Below, in pieces: positions 52,124 to 59,970 of a stretch of DNA of 64,000 nt. A program made the position numbers and the translations under genes. Location of the stretch: positions 112,222 to 176,221 of the forward strand of contig CAZGUH010000002.1 in the NCBI GenBank assembly GCA_964529005.1. Reading direction: 5' to 3'. Each line of letters starts with the position of its first letter. Within the stretch, counting starts at the first letter, position 1. Under the pieces are notes generated by a model. It made no database searches. It had not been told where the DNA came from and saw only the letters and a program-made list of their open reading frames with translations. The stretch comes from CAZGUH01 sp964529005 (lineage in GTDB: Bacteria > Actinomycetota > Acidimicrobiia > Acidimicrobiales > Ilumatobacteraceae).

Positions 52124-52996
52124 TCAGCGGGAGTAGTCGTAGAAGCCGCGGCCCGACTTGCGCCCCAACCGGCCGGCGGCGACCATGCGGCGCAACGTCG
52201 GCACGGCGGCGTAGTTCGGCTCGCGGAATTCGTCGTACAGCGCGTCGAGGATCGCGACCGACGTGTCGAGGCCGACGAGGTCGAGCAGCGCGAACGGGCC
52301 CATCGGGAAGTTGCAGCCGCCGCGCATCGCCACGTCGATGTCGTCCATGCTGGCCGTCCCTTGCTCCCACAACCGCACGGCGTTGTTCAGGTAGGGGAAC
52401 AGCAGGGCGTTGACGACGAAGCCGGCGCGGTCCTCCACCAGCACGGCGTCCTTGGCGCAGCCGCGGACGAACGCCACGGCGGTCGCGATCGTGTCGTCCG
52501 ACGCGGTGATCGGCTTGACGACCTCGACCAGCGACATCGCGGGCGCCGGGTTGAAGAAGTGGATGCCGCATACCTGCTCGGGGCGGTCGGTGGCCGTCGC
52601 CATCTCCACCACGGGCAGGGTGGACGTGTTCGTCGCCAGGATCGCGCCGTCCTTCACGGACGCGCTGAGCAGGCGGAAGATGTCCTTCTTGACGGACAGG
52701 TCCTCGACGACGCTCTCGATGACGAGGTTGCACTCGGCGAGGGCGCCGATGTCGTCGGTGGTGGTGATGCGGGAGAGCGCCTGGTCACGGGCGCCGTGGT
52801 CGAGCGCCCCACGCTGCACCTGCTTGGCCAACCGCGCGGCGATCGACGATTCGACGGCGGTGGCGGCCTGGTGGGACCGGCCACGCACGATGACGCTGTG
52901 GCCGGCGCGCGCCACGACCTCGGCAACGCCGGACGCCATGATCCCGGACCCGATGATCCCGACCGTACGGGGTGTTTCTGGCGCTTCGACCGTCAT
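52124..52996 (-). CDS. 3-hydroxybutyryl-CoA dehydrogenase family
   Basis: A 290-aa NAD-dependent 3-hydroxyacyl-CoA dehydrogenase. The NAD loop is GIIGSGIMASGVAEVV (13-28). Catalytic region blocks are ATNTSTLPVVEMA and CGIHFFNPAPAMSLVEVV. The C-terminal domain has GFVVNALLFPYLNNAVRL and ends GRKSGRGFYDYSR. It could act in fatty-acid or C4 acyl-CoA metabolism together with the nearby mutase. The ATG has TACCGT (minus strand, 53003-53008) 6 nt upstream, next to the palindrome at 53010-53023. Confidence 0.92.
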   Translation of the reverse strand: MTVEAPETPRTVGIIGSGIMASGVAEVVARAGHSVIVRGRSHQAATAVESSIAARLAKQVQRGALDHGARDQALSRITTTDDIGALAECNLVIESVVEDLSVKKDIFRLLSASVKDGAILATNTSTLPVVEMATATDRPEQVCGIHFFNPAPAMSLVEVVKPITASDDTIATAVAFVRGCAKDAVLVEDRAGFVVNALLFPYLNNAVRLWEQGTASMDDIDVAMRGGCNFPMGPFALLDLVGLDTSVAILDALYDEFREPNYAAVPTLRRMVAAGRLGRKSGRGFYDYSR

Positions 52997-53002
52997 GGCA
53001 CG

Positions 53003-53023
53003 ACGGTAGCTACCCACGGGTAA
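53003..53023. promoter_or_regulatory. Palindromic operator at the dehydrogenase promoter
   Basis: On the minus strand TTACCCGTGGGTAG (53010-53023) directly precedes the -10-like TACCGT (53003-53008) of the 3-hydroxyacyl-CoA dehydrogenase gene. It has the same design as the site at 51335-51348: TTACC, four bases, GGTA. Confidence 0.55.
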
Positions 53024-53125
53024 CTCCGCCAATCGGTCGACCAATTTTCCTGACTTTCCGCGAGGGACGGCCACCTCCCGTGCTCGACGGCGCTCCCCGT
53101 GCGGCGCCCCGCTACCGTGATTTCC

Positions 53126-53905
53126 ATGACCGCCGAAACGCCGGCCACGGTCGCGCCCGACCCGCACCGCCTCGTCAGCCTCGACGGAGCCCACAACTTC
53201 CGCGACCTGGGCGGCTACTCGGGTCTCGACGGCCGGACGACGAGGTGGCGCACCCTGTTTCGCGCCGACGGCCTCCACCGCTTGACCACCGCCGATCTCG
53301 ACGTCCTGCGGCCGTTCGGGCTGCGGACCGTCATCGACTTGCGGACCCAAGGTGAGATCGACCAGCGGGGACGCTTCCCGGTCGAGGCCCACCCGGTCAC
53401 CTACCACCACGTCCCCGTGCTGGACGTGCTGTGGTCGCGCGACGACGGGCCGGCGCCGGCAGACGCCGTCGTCTTCTTGCACCGCGCCTACCTCGACATG
53501 CTGTCGTCCGGAGCGGCGCGCTTCGCCGCGGCCATCACCGCGCTGGCCAAGCCCGGGGCGCTGCCTGCGGTCTTCCACTGCGCTGCGGGCAAGGATCGCA
53601 CCGGGATGCTCTCGGCGCTGGTCCTCGCCACCGTCGGGGTCGACCACGAGCAGATCGTCACGGACTACGGCCTGACGGCGGAGGCGATCGAACGGACCCG
53701 GGACTGGATCGCACGCAACCGTCCGGCGTCGATCGCCTCGTGGCAGGCGATCCCGGCGACGTTCCTCGCCGCTCCGCCCCAAGCGATGGCCCAGGTGCTC
53801 GACGACGTGATCGCGGCCCACGGCAGCATCGAAGCGTTCCTCGTCGGCATCGGCGTCACGCCCGCCACCTTGGCCGCCCTGCGCGCGGCGCTGCTCGAGC
53901 CGTGA
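53126..53905 (+). CDS. Tyrosine-protein phosphatase (PtpB/SIW14-like)
   Basis: A 259-aa phosphatase. The P-loop is HCAAGKDRTG with Cys152 and Arg158, where the extra Lys-Asp is typical of the PtpB/LipA lipid- and protein-phosphatase group. The N-terminal block is DGAHNFRDLGGYSGLDGR. The ATG at 53126 has TACCGT 7 nt upstream. Cytosolic, no signal. It could act on phosphotyrosine or phosphoinositides. Confidence 0.9.
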   Translation: MTAETPATVAPDPHRLVSLDGAHNFRDLGGYSGLDGRTTRWRTLFRADGLHRLTTADLDVLRPFGLRTVIDLRTQGEIDQRGRFPVEAHPVTYHHVPVLDVLWSRDDGPAPADAVVFLHRAYLDMLSSGAARFAAAITALAKPGALPAVFHCAAGKDRTGMLSALVLATVGVDHEQIVTDYGLTAEAIERTRDWIARNRPASIASWQAIPATFLAAPPQAMAQVLDDVIAAHGSIEAFLVGIGVTPATLAALRAALLEP

Positions 53906-53945
53906 TCGCCGTCGCTGGCGCGACCGCCGTTTACGCTGCGACGCC

Positions 53946-54611
53946 ATGACCGGCACGCTCGCACTGATCGGCGGGGGCGCGTTCGTCGCCAACGACGACC
54001 TCGACCGACGGCTCCTCGAGGGAGCGGGCGCCGCCTCGGTCGCCGTCGTCCCGACGGCCGACGCGTTCGAGCACCCCGAGCACTGCGTCACCGTCGCTCA
54101 GGCGTGGGGCGAGCGCCTCGGCGTGGAGATCGATCCCGTCATGGTCCTGACCCGATCGGACGCGCTGGAAGCGGGGCACGCGGCGCGCCTTTCTGCCGCC
54201 CGCGCCGTCTACCTGGTCGGCGACTCTCCGCTGCACCTACGCGCGGTGATGAAGGACACGCCGGTGTGGGCCGCCGTGCGCCAGGTGCTCGCCGACGGAG
54301 GCGTCGTCGCTGCCGCCGGCACGTGCGCTGCGGCGGTGTGCGACCCGATGACCGACCCGCGCGGCGGGGCTTTCACGCTCGGCTTGGGCCTCGCTCGCCC
54401 GCTGGCGGTGATCTACGAGGCGGAGTCGTGGTCACCGGAACGCCTGCACCGAACACACAAGCTCGACCGAGGATTCGTGCTCGCGACGCTGCCGACCGGC
54501 AGCGCGCTCGTGCACGGGCCCGACGGATGGAGCGCGTCCGGCGACGTGTCGTTTCAGCTCGGCGACGATGCGGTCGACGTGTCGTCACTGGAGAGCGTCG
54601 TCGTCGACTGA
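53946..54611 (+). CDS. Peptidase S51/cyanophycinase-like protein with Cys at the nucleophile position
   Basis: A 221-aa class I amidotransferase-like fold protein: TLALIGGGAFVANDDLDRRL, VAVVPTADAFEHPE, AVYLVGDSPLHLRAV and the elbow VVAAAGTCAAAVCDPM. In S51 peptidases the elbow reads G-x-S-A-G; here it is G-T-C-A-A (Cys127). It may be a Cys hydrolase or an inactive binding protein. The start follows TACGCT (53932-53937) by 8 nt. The 3' end overlaps the convergent cyclophilin gene by 58 bp. Confidence 0.75.
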   Translation: MTGTLALIGGGAFVANDDLDRRLLEGAGAASVAVVPTADAFEHPEHCVTVAQAWGERLGVEIDPVMVLTRSDALEAGHAARLSAARAVYLVGDSPLHLRAVMKDTPVWAAVRQVLADGGVVAAAGTCAAAVCDPMTDPRGGAFTLGLGLARPLAVIYEAESWSPERLHRTHKLDRGFVLATLPTGSALVHGPDGWSASGDVSFQLGDDAVDVSSLESVVVD

Positions 54612-55414
54612 TCGGCGGCGTCGTCCGGGTCGCTCTCGGTGATCGTCACGCTCTCGATCGAGATCGGCTCCAGCGTCGGCGTCCCGTTGGTCACGGGGTC
54701 GCCGGCCAGCGCCTCGAGCGCGGCGATGGTGGTGTCGTAGCCCTCCACGACGCGGCCGAGGATCGTGTACTCCGGCGGCAACGACGCGCCCTGGTCGCCG
54801 GTGATGACGAAGAACTGACCGCCGGCGGTGTTCGGGGTGCTCTTGTTCGCCATCGCCACCACGCCCTCGGCATAGCTGCCCGCCGCTGGCAGCTCGTCGG
54901 GCACGGTGTACCCCGGAGCGTTCTCGTCGTCGCCCGGCCGTCCGCACTGGACGACGAAGTCGGTCAGGATGCGGTGGCACGAGGTGCCCTCGTAATAGCG
55001 GTAGCGCGAGAGCACGACGAAGTTGTTGACGTTGATCGGCGACTCGGCCGTGGCGAGCTCGATGGTGAAGGCGCCGTGGTCGGTGACGACCTCAGCCGTG
55101 TAGGTCTTGGTGGGGTCGATGCATTGGCTCGGCGGTCGGTCGAACGAGCCGACCCGCTCGGCGGCGCCCTCCGCCGGCGGGCAGGGTGTGTCTCCGCCGT
55201 CGGCCGTGGTGGACGAGGCGGTGGTGATCGTGTCGTCGTCGTCGCCACGGCCGACGAGCCAGATGAGCACGAACGCGAGCACGACGAGCAACGGCAGCCC
55301 GATGCCGATCTGGAGCGCTCGCTTCTTGCGCGAACTGCGGCGCTCCTGCTTCACCTGAAGCTCTCGCCCGAGCTGCCGATTGATCCGCTGACGTTCGCGC
55401 TTGGCCGTACCCAC
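54554..55414 (-). CDS. Membrane-anchored cyclophilin-type peptidyl-prolyl isomerase
   Basis: A 286-aa protein: basic cytoplasmic N terminus, membrane helix (about 34-56, IGIGLPLLVVLAFVLIWLVG), acidic/Thr linker, then an extracytoplasmic cyclophilin domain (105-260) with RILTDFVVQCGRPG, GVVAMANKSTPNTAGGQFFV and PPEYTILGRVVEGYD. The usual catalytic Phe/Gln positions are partly changed (VVQCG). It may fold exported proteins. The GTG follows TAGCCT (minus strand, 55424-55429) by 9 nt. Confidence 0.9.
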   Translation of the reverse strand: MGTAKRERQRINRQLGRELQVKQERRSSRKKRALQIGIGLPLLVVLAFVLIWLVGRGDDDDTITTASSTTADGGDTPCPPAEGAAERVGSFDRPPSQCIDPTKTYTAEVVTDHGAFTIELATAESPINVNNFVVLSRYRYYEGTSCHRILTDFVVQCGRPGDDENAPGYTVPDELPAAGSYAEGVVAMANKSTPNTAGGQFFVITGDQGASLPPEYTILGRVVEGYDTTIAALEALAGDPVTNGTPTLEPISIESVTITESDPDDAADQSTTTLSSDDTSTASSPS

Positions 55415-55481
55415 GAGGGCGCGAGGCTAGCTGGCACAGCGTCGCCGGTTCCGGCGGCGACGGCCTGTTTTTCCTGTGATT

Positions 55482-56951
55482 TCAGGACGTGCGGGCGGCG
55501 TAATCGGCGATCAGCGCGTCGGCCTGCGCGGCAGCGTCGGACAGCGTCTGGCGCACGTCGGCGCCGCGCAGGATCTCGCCGACCGCGCCGGCCATGACCG
55601 TGCGCACCTCGCGCAGCGGGCCGAGCACGGGCCCGTTCGACGACGGCACGTCCGGGGTGGCGGCCAGCTGTTCGTAGGCGACCATGAAGCGCGGGTCGGC
55701 GGCGTACACGGTCTTGATCGGGTCGAGTTCGAGGGCATCGCTGCGCACCGGCACGTAGCCCGTGCCGGCAGCGATCGACGACTGCGCCTCGGCGCCGACC
55801 ACGTAGGCGACGAAGTCCCACGCGGCGGCGGTGCGCTCGTCGCCGCGGCCGGACGGGATCCACAGCGCGTTGCCGCCGACCAACACCGCCGGAGCCCCGC
55901 CTGGTCCGGGCATCGGGCCCACCCCGATGCCCGTGCCGTCGACACCGGGGATCAAGCCGCCCTTCACGAAGGCGAGTATGGGCCCGAGCGCAGACGACGA
56001 TGCGATCGTCATCGCCGCCGGTTCGTCGGAGTCGGCGAGCTTCAACAGCGCGTCGGTCTGGCTGGGGTTGTCGCCGACGTACACCGCGTTGCCGTTCTGG
56101 ACCTGCTGCTGAAGGAACGTCAACAGATCGACGCCGGCGGGACCGTCGAACAGGACCTCGGTGGCGGGGGCGACGCGGCCGTTGTCGTTGTCGACGTACA
56201 GCGCGCCCGCCTTGGCGAACCACTGCTCGATGAACCAGCCCCCACCGCCGTCGAAGTGGCTGTCGATGGCGAGGCCGGCTCCGGCCGCGCCGCTCTCGCG
56301 CAGCTGGGCGCTGACCCGGTCGAGGTCCTCGAGCGACAGCGGCGGCTGTTCCGGATCGAGGCCTGCTGCCTCGAACAGCTTCTTGTTGTAGTAGAGCACC
56401 GGGTTGCTGACGTTGAAGGGCATCGCCCACTGCACCCCGCCCGTCGAGTACGCCGCGATGGTGCGATCCAGGAAGGCGTCCAGCTCGTAGCCGGCCGCGG
56501 CGACGCACGACTGCATCGGGATGAACGAGTCCGTGTCGATCATCAACTGCACCGCGTACTCCGGCAGTTGGATCAGGTCGGGGCGGTTCGCGCTGTCGCT
56601 CTGGAGGTACTTGTCGATGCTCTGCTCGTAGCCGCCCTGGAACTCCAACGTCACGTGCACCTTCGACTGGGACGCGTTGTAGGCGTCGGTGACGGCCTGC
56701 AACACACGGCCGTTCTCACTGCTCAACGCGTGCCAGAACGTGATCTCCACCGGAGCGCCGCCGCCGGCGGCGTCCAATGCGTCGACCGGGCACGGCTCGA
56801 GGTCGGCGGGCGCGGCCGGGGAGGTCGCCTCCGAGGCCGAGCTTCCCGGGTCGTTGCCCGCCTGCTGGATGCCGCCGTCGCTGCCCCCGCTGCACGCCGC
56901 GCCGAGCGCGACGGCGACGAGCAGGCCGGCCGCGCGTGCCCGCCGCCTCAT
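55482..56951 (-). CDS. ugpB: ABC transporter substrate-binding lipoprotein (UgpB-like)
   Basis: A 489-aa lipoprotein with lipobox LGAAC (Cys20). The mature part matches the glycerol-3-phosphate/glycerophosphodiester-binding UgpB group: ITFWHALSSENGRVL, PFNVSNPVLYYNKKLFEAAG and VGDNPSQTDALLKLADSDEPA. It delivers substrate to UgpA/UgpE. The ATG overlaps the ugpE stop (ATGA), and it is the last gene of the ugpCAEB operon. The substrate could also be another phosphorylated or plain sugar. Confidence 0.87.
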   Translation of the reverse strand: MRRRARAAGLLVAVALGAACSGGSDGGIQQAGNDPGSSASEATSPAAPADLEPCPVDALDAAGGGAPVEITFWHALSSENGRVLQAVTDAYNASQSKVHVTLEFQGGYEQSIDKYLQSDSANRPDLIQLPEYAVQLMIDTDSFIPMQSCVAAAGYELDAFLDRTIAAYSTGGVQWAMPFNVSNPVLYYNKKLFEAAGLDPEQPPLSLEDLDRVSAQLRESGAAGAGLAIDSHFDGGGGWFIEQWFAKAGALYVDNDNGRVAPATEVLFDGPAGVDLLTFLQQQVQNGNAVYVGDNPSQTDALLKLADSDEPAAMTIASSSALGPILAFVKGGLIPGVDGTGIGVGPMPGPGGAPAVLVGGNALWIPSGRGDERTAAAWDFVAYVVGAEAQSSIAAGTGYVPVRSDALELDPIKTVYAADPRFMVAYEQLAATPDVPSSNGPVLGPLREVRTVMAGAVGEILRGADVRQTLSDAAAQADALIADYAARTS

Positions 56952-57775
56952 CCCTTCACAGCTCCGGCGGTGAGGCCGCGCACCAGCTGACGCTGGAACA
57001 CGACGAGCACGGCGAGGATGGGCAACGCCACCACGATGGTCCCTCCGATGGCCAGGTTGGGCCGGTCGATTCCGCCCTGCCGCAAGGCGCGCAGGCCGCT
57101 CTGCACAGTGAACCAGTCGTCGTCGGTCGTGATCAGCACGGGCCACAGATACTGGTTCCAGGACGTCAAGAAGCTGAAAAGGGCGAGCGCGCCGAGTGTC
57201 GGCCGGGCGAGCGGCACGGCGACCTCGCCCATGAACCGCAGGTGTCCCACCCCGTCCATCCTCGCCGCCTCGCGCATCTCCACCGGGATGGTGAGCAGCA
57301 CCTGCCGCACGAGGAACGTCCCCAACGCCGTGGCCAGGAACGGCGCGGTGAGGCCCTGGAAGCTGTTGAGCCAGCCGAGGTCCTGGATCGTGCGCCGGTT
57401 GATGACCAGCGTGGCCTCGAGCGGCACCAGCAGCGTCGCCACGAACACGGCGAACACGAACGTCCGGCCGGGGAACCGCAAGAACGCGAACGCGTAGGCG
57501 CTGAGCACGCTGGTGATCAGCTGCGCCGCGGTGACGATCACGGCGACGACGAGCGAGACCAGCAGCGCTCGCCCCAACCGGCCTTGCTCCCACGCGTCGC
57601 GCAACGTGTCGAGCGTGACGTCGGTGGGGAGGAACTGGTCGCGCAGCACCGTGTTGCCGGGTTTGAATGCGGCGACGACCATCACCCAGATCGGCAGCAG
57701 CACGACTGCCGAGATCAGCACCAGGGCCGCGTAGCGGGCCCATGTCCTCACGGCGCGGCCGGCGTCACGCGGCAT
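56948..57775 (-). CDS. ugpE: ABC transporter permease (UgpE-like)
   Basis: A 275-aa six-helix permease of the MalG/UgpE type: first helix YAALVLISAVVLLPIWVMVV, the EAA loop EAARMDGVGHLRFMGEVAVP (ATPase contact), and the C-terminal helix GGTIVVALPILAVLVVF. It overlaps ugpA by 11 bp and ugpB by 4 bp. Confidence 0.92.
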   Translation of the reverse strand: MPRDAGRAVRTWARYAALVLISAVVLLPIWVMVVAAFKPGNTVLRDQFLPTDVTLDTLRDAWEQGRLGRALLVSLVVAVIVTAAQLITSVLSAYAFAFLRFPGRTFVFAVFVATLLVPLEATLVINRRTIQDLGWLNSFQGLTAPFLATALGTFLVRQVLLTIPVEMREAARMDGVGHLRFMGEVAVPLARPTLGALALFSFLTSWNQYLWPVLITTDDDWFTVQSGLRALRQGGIDRPNLAIGGTIVVALPILAVLVVFQRQLVRGLTAGAVKG

Positions 57776-58646
57776 AGTGCACGCGCTTTCTCAACAACGC
57801 GAACTGCGCCAGCGACACCAGCAGAAGGACGCCGAACAGCAGCACGGCGACCGCCGACTGGAGGCCGAGATCGTTGCGGATCACCGAGCTGCGCCCGTAG
57901 ATCAGATACGTGACCGTCGTCGTCGATCGCCGCGGCCCGCCGTCGGTGAGCAGGTCGAACTCGCCGTAGGACTGGAATGCTCGGCTCACGAGCGCGACGC
58001 CGACGAACAGCAGCGTCGGCGACAGCATCGGCAAGGTGACCTCCAGGAACCGGCGGATGCTCCCCGCGCCGTCGACGTAGGCGCTCTCGTAGAGCTCGCG
58101 CGGGATCGACTGGAGCCCGGCGGTGACGACGATGAACGTGAAGCCGAGGTTCGCCCAGACGCTGGAGGCGGCGACGGCGACGAGCGCGGTGTCCTCGTCG
58201 CCGAGCAGCCCGCGCCCGTCGGTCACGCCGTCGAAGACCCCGCGCAAGGCCCCGACCGACGGGTGGAGCAGGAAGAGGAACATCAGCGACGAGACCGCCA
58301 CGCTCGTCGCCACCGTGCTGGAGAAGATCAGGCGGAAGATCCGGATGCCGCGCACGTGCCTGTCGGCGAGCACGGCCAGCAGCACACCCAGCACGATGCC
58401 GGCCGGAACGGTGAGCGCGGCGAATTTCGCGGTCACCACCAGCGCGTCGACGAACTCGGGGCTGCGCGCGACGTCGACGTACTGGTCCCACCCGTTCGAA
58501 CGGCATGCCGTGCCGTCGGGCCGGCACCGTTGATGACCGAGCCAGACCGCTCGGGCGAGCGGATACAGCACGAACACGCCGAGCACGACCATCGACGGGA
58601 GCAGGAACAACGCCGCGAGGCCGGCCTCGCGTCGACGCTGGCTCAC
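57765..58646 (-). CDS. ugpA: ABC transporter permease (UgpA-like)
   Basis: A 293-aa permease of the MalF/UgpA type: AALFLLPSMVVLGVFVLYPL, a short loop with CRPDGTACRSNGWDQYVDVA, the EAA loop ELYESAYVDGAGSIRRFLEV, and the last helix LFGVLLLVSLAQFALL. The GTG at 58646 overlaps the ugpC stop (GTGA), which fixes the start. Confidence 0.92.
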   Translation of the reverse strand: MSQRRREAGLAALFLLPSMVVLGVFVLYPLARAVWLGHQRCRPDGTACRSNGWDQYVDVARSPEFVDALVVTAKFAALTVPAGIVLGVLLAVLADRHVRGIRIFRLIFSSTVATSVAVSSLMFLFLLHPSVGALRGVFDGVTDGRGLLGDEDTALVAVAASSVWANLGFTFIVVTAGLQSIPRELYESAYVDGAGSIRRFLEVTLPMLSPTLLFVGVALVSRAFQSYGEFDLLTDGGPRRSTTTVTYLIYGRSSVIRNDLGLQSAVAVLLFGVLLLVSLAQFALLRKRVHYAA

Positions 58647-59671
58647 GCGTCGCGACCCTCGGCGATGCGCGCGCCGGTGCCGGTGTCGAAGCGGTGGACG
58701 CGCCACTCGTCGGTATGGAGCCACACCGCGTCTCCACGGCGCGGGGCATCGTCGCGCACCGCACAGCGCACCACAGCGGGGACGCCGCTCGATCCGACTG
58801 CGCAGCTGACCAGCATCTCGTGTCCGAGGTGCTCGACGAGCTGCACCGTGGCCGGCAGCAGGCTCCCTTCCGGGAGATCGGTGATGCGGAGGTCCTCGGG
58901 GCGCACGCCCACGGTGTGATCGCCGCGTTCGACCATGCCCGGCGGGAACATGTTCATCGGAGGCGTCCCGACGAACTGGGCGACGAACGTGGTGGCCGGG
59001 CGCCGGTAGACCTCGTCGGGCGTGCCGACCTGCACGATGCGACCGGCGCCCATCACCGCGATCCGGGTGCCCATCGTCATCGCCTCGACCTGGTCGTGGG
59101 TGACGTACACGAACGTGCCCTCCAGCCGGCGGTGGAGCGCCGTGATCTCCGCCCGGGTGTCGCCGCGCAGCTTGGCGTCGAGGTTGCTGAGCGGCTCGTC
59201 CATGCAGAACACCGAAGGGCGGCGCACGATCGCCCGGGCGAGCGCGACGCGCTGGCGCTGGCCGCCCGACAAGGCGCCCGGTTTGCGGTGGAGGACCTCC
59301 GCCAGCCCGAGGGTCGCGGCGACGGTCTGAGCGGCCTGCGCCCGCGCTCGCCTGCCGACGCCACGGGCCTTCAGCGGGAACTCGATGTTCGCCTGCACCG
59401 ACTTGTGGGGGTAGAGCGCGTAGCTCTGGAACACCATCGCGACGTCGCGTCGTTTGGGTTCGACGTCGTTCACCCGCCGGCCGCCGATGTAGACGTCGCC
59501 GCTGGTGACGTCCTCGAGGCCGGCGATCAGCCGCAGCAGGGTGCTCTTGCCACAGCCGGACGGACCGAGCAACACCATGAACTCCCGGTCGGCGACGTCG
59601 AGCGACACCGCGTCGACCGCCAGGACGTCACCGAAGCACTTGGTCACGTCCTCGAGCCGCACACGTGCCAC
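58643..59671 (-). CDS. ugpC: ABC transporter ATP-binding protein (UgpC/MalK-like)
   Basis: A 342-aa ATPase. Walker A is GPSGCGKST (residues 36-44), the signature is LSGGQRQRVALARA, Walker B is VFCMDEPLSNLDA and the switch is VTHDQ. The C-terminal regulatory TOBE domain (240-342) is present. First gene of ugpCAEB. The GTG follows TAACGT (minus strand, 59678-59683) by 6 nt. No Pho box was recognised. Confidence 0.92.
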   Translation of the reverse strand: MARVRLEDVTKCFGDVLAVDAVSLDVADREFMVLLGPSGCGKSTLLRLIAGLEDVTSGDVYIGGRRVNDVEPKRRDVAMVFQSYALYPHKSVQANIEFPLKARGVGRRARAQAAQTVAATLGLAEVLHRKPGALSGGQRQRVALARAIVRRPSVFCMDEPLSNLDAKLRGDTRAEITALHRRLEGTFVYVTHDQVEAMTMGTRIAVMGAGRIVQVGTPDEVYRRPATTFVAQFVGTPPMNMFPPGMVERGDHTVGVRPEDLRITDLPEGSLLPATVQLVEHLGHEMLVSCAVGSSGVPAVVRCAVRDDAPRRGDAVWLHTDEWRVHRFDTGTGARIAEGRDA

Positions 59672-59716
59672 AGGGGCACGTTAGGCGGCACGCCCGTCGC
59701 GGGTAGGTTCTCTGTG

Positions 59717-59968
59717 ATGACCGAGGCCGACGACACCGCCCGCGTCAGCGACGACCGCCCGGAGGGATCCGACGGCGTGCCCGGCAAGCTGCTCGACCTG
59801 GCGGCGATCGAACGCGAGTTGCTCGACGTCGAAGTCGCGCTCACCCGCCTGGAGAGCGGTGAGTACTGGAACGACGAGGTGACGGGCGAACCGCTGCCCG
59901 TGGAGTTCCTGGCGGAGAACCCCACCGCCCGCCGCCTGTTCGGCGGGCCCGCTCGCCCCACGGAGTGA
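59717..59968 (+). CDS. DksA/TraR-like protein lacking the zinc-finger cysteines
   Basis: An 83-aa protein. The helical N terminus (LAAIERELLDVEVALTRLES) and the C-terminal GEYWNDEVTGEPLPVEFLAENPTARRL follow the TraR/DksA layout (G-Y-x-C-xx-C-G-x-x-I-x-x-x-R-L-x-x-x-P-x-A). The Cys positions are replaced by Asn, Thr and others. A role at RNA polymerase is possible but unproven. The ATG follows TAGGTT (59704-59709) by 7 nt. The next gene starts 2 bp after its stop. Confidence 0.72.
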   Translation: MTEADDTARVSDDRPEGSDGVPGKLLDLAAIERELLDVEVALTRLESGEYWNDEVTGEPLPVEFLAENPTARRLFGGPARPTE

Positions 59969-59970
59969 GC

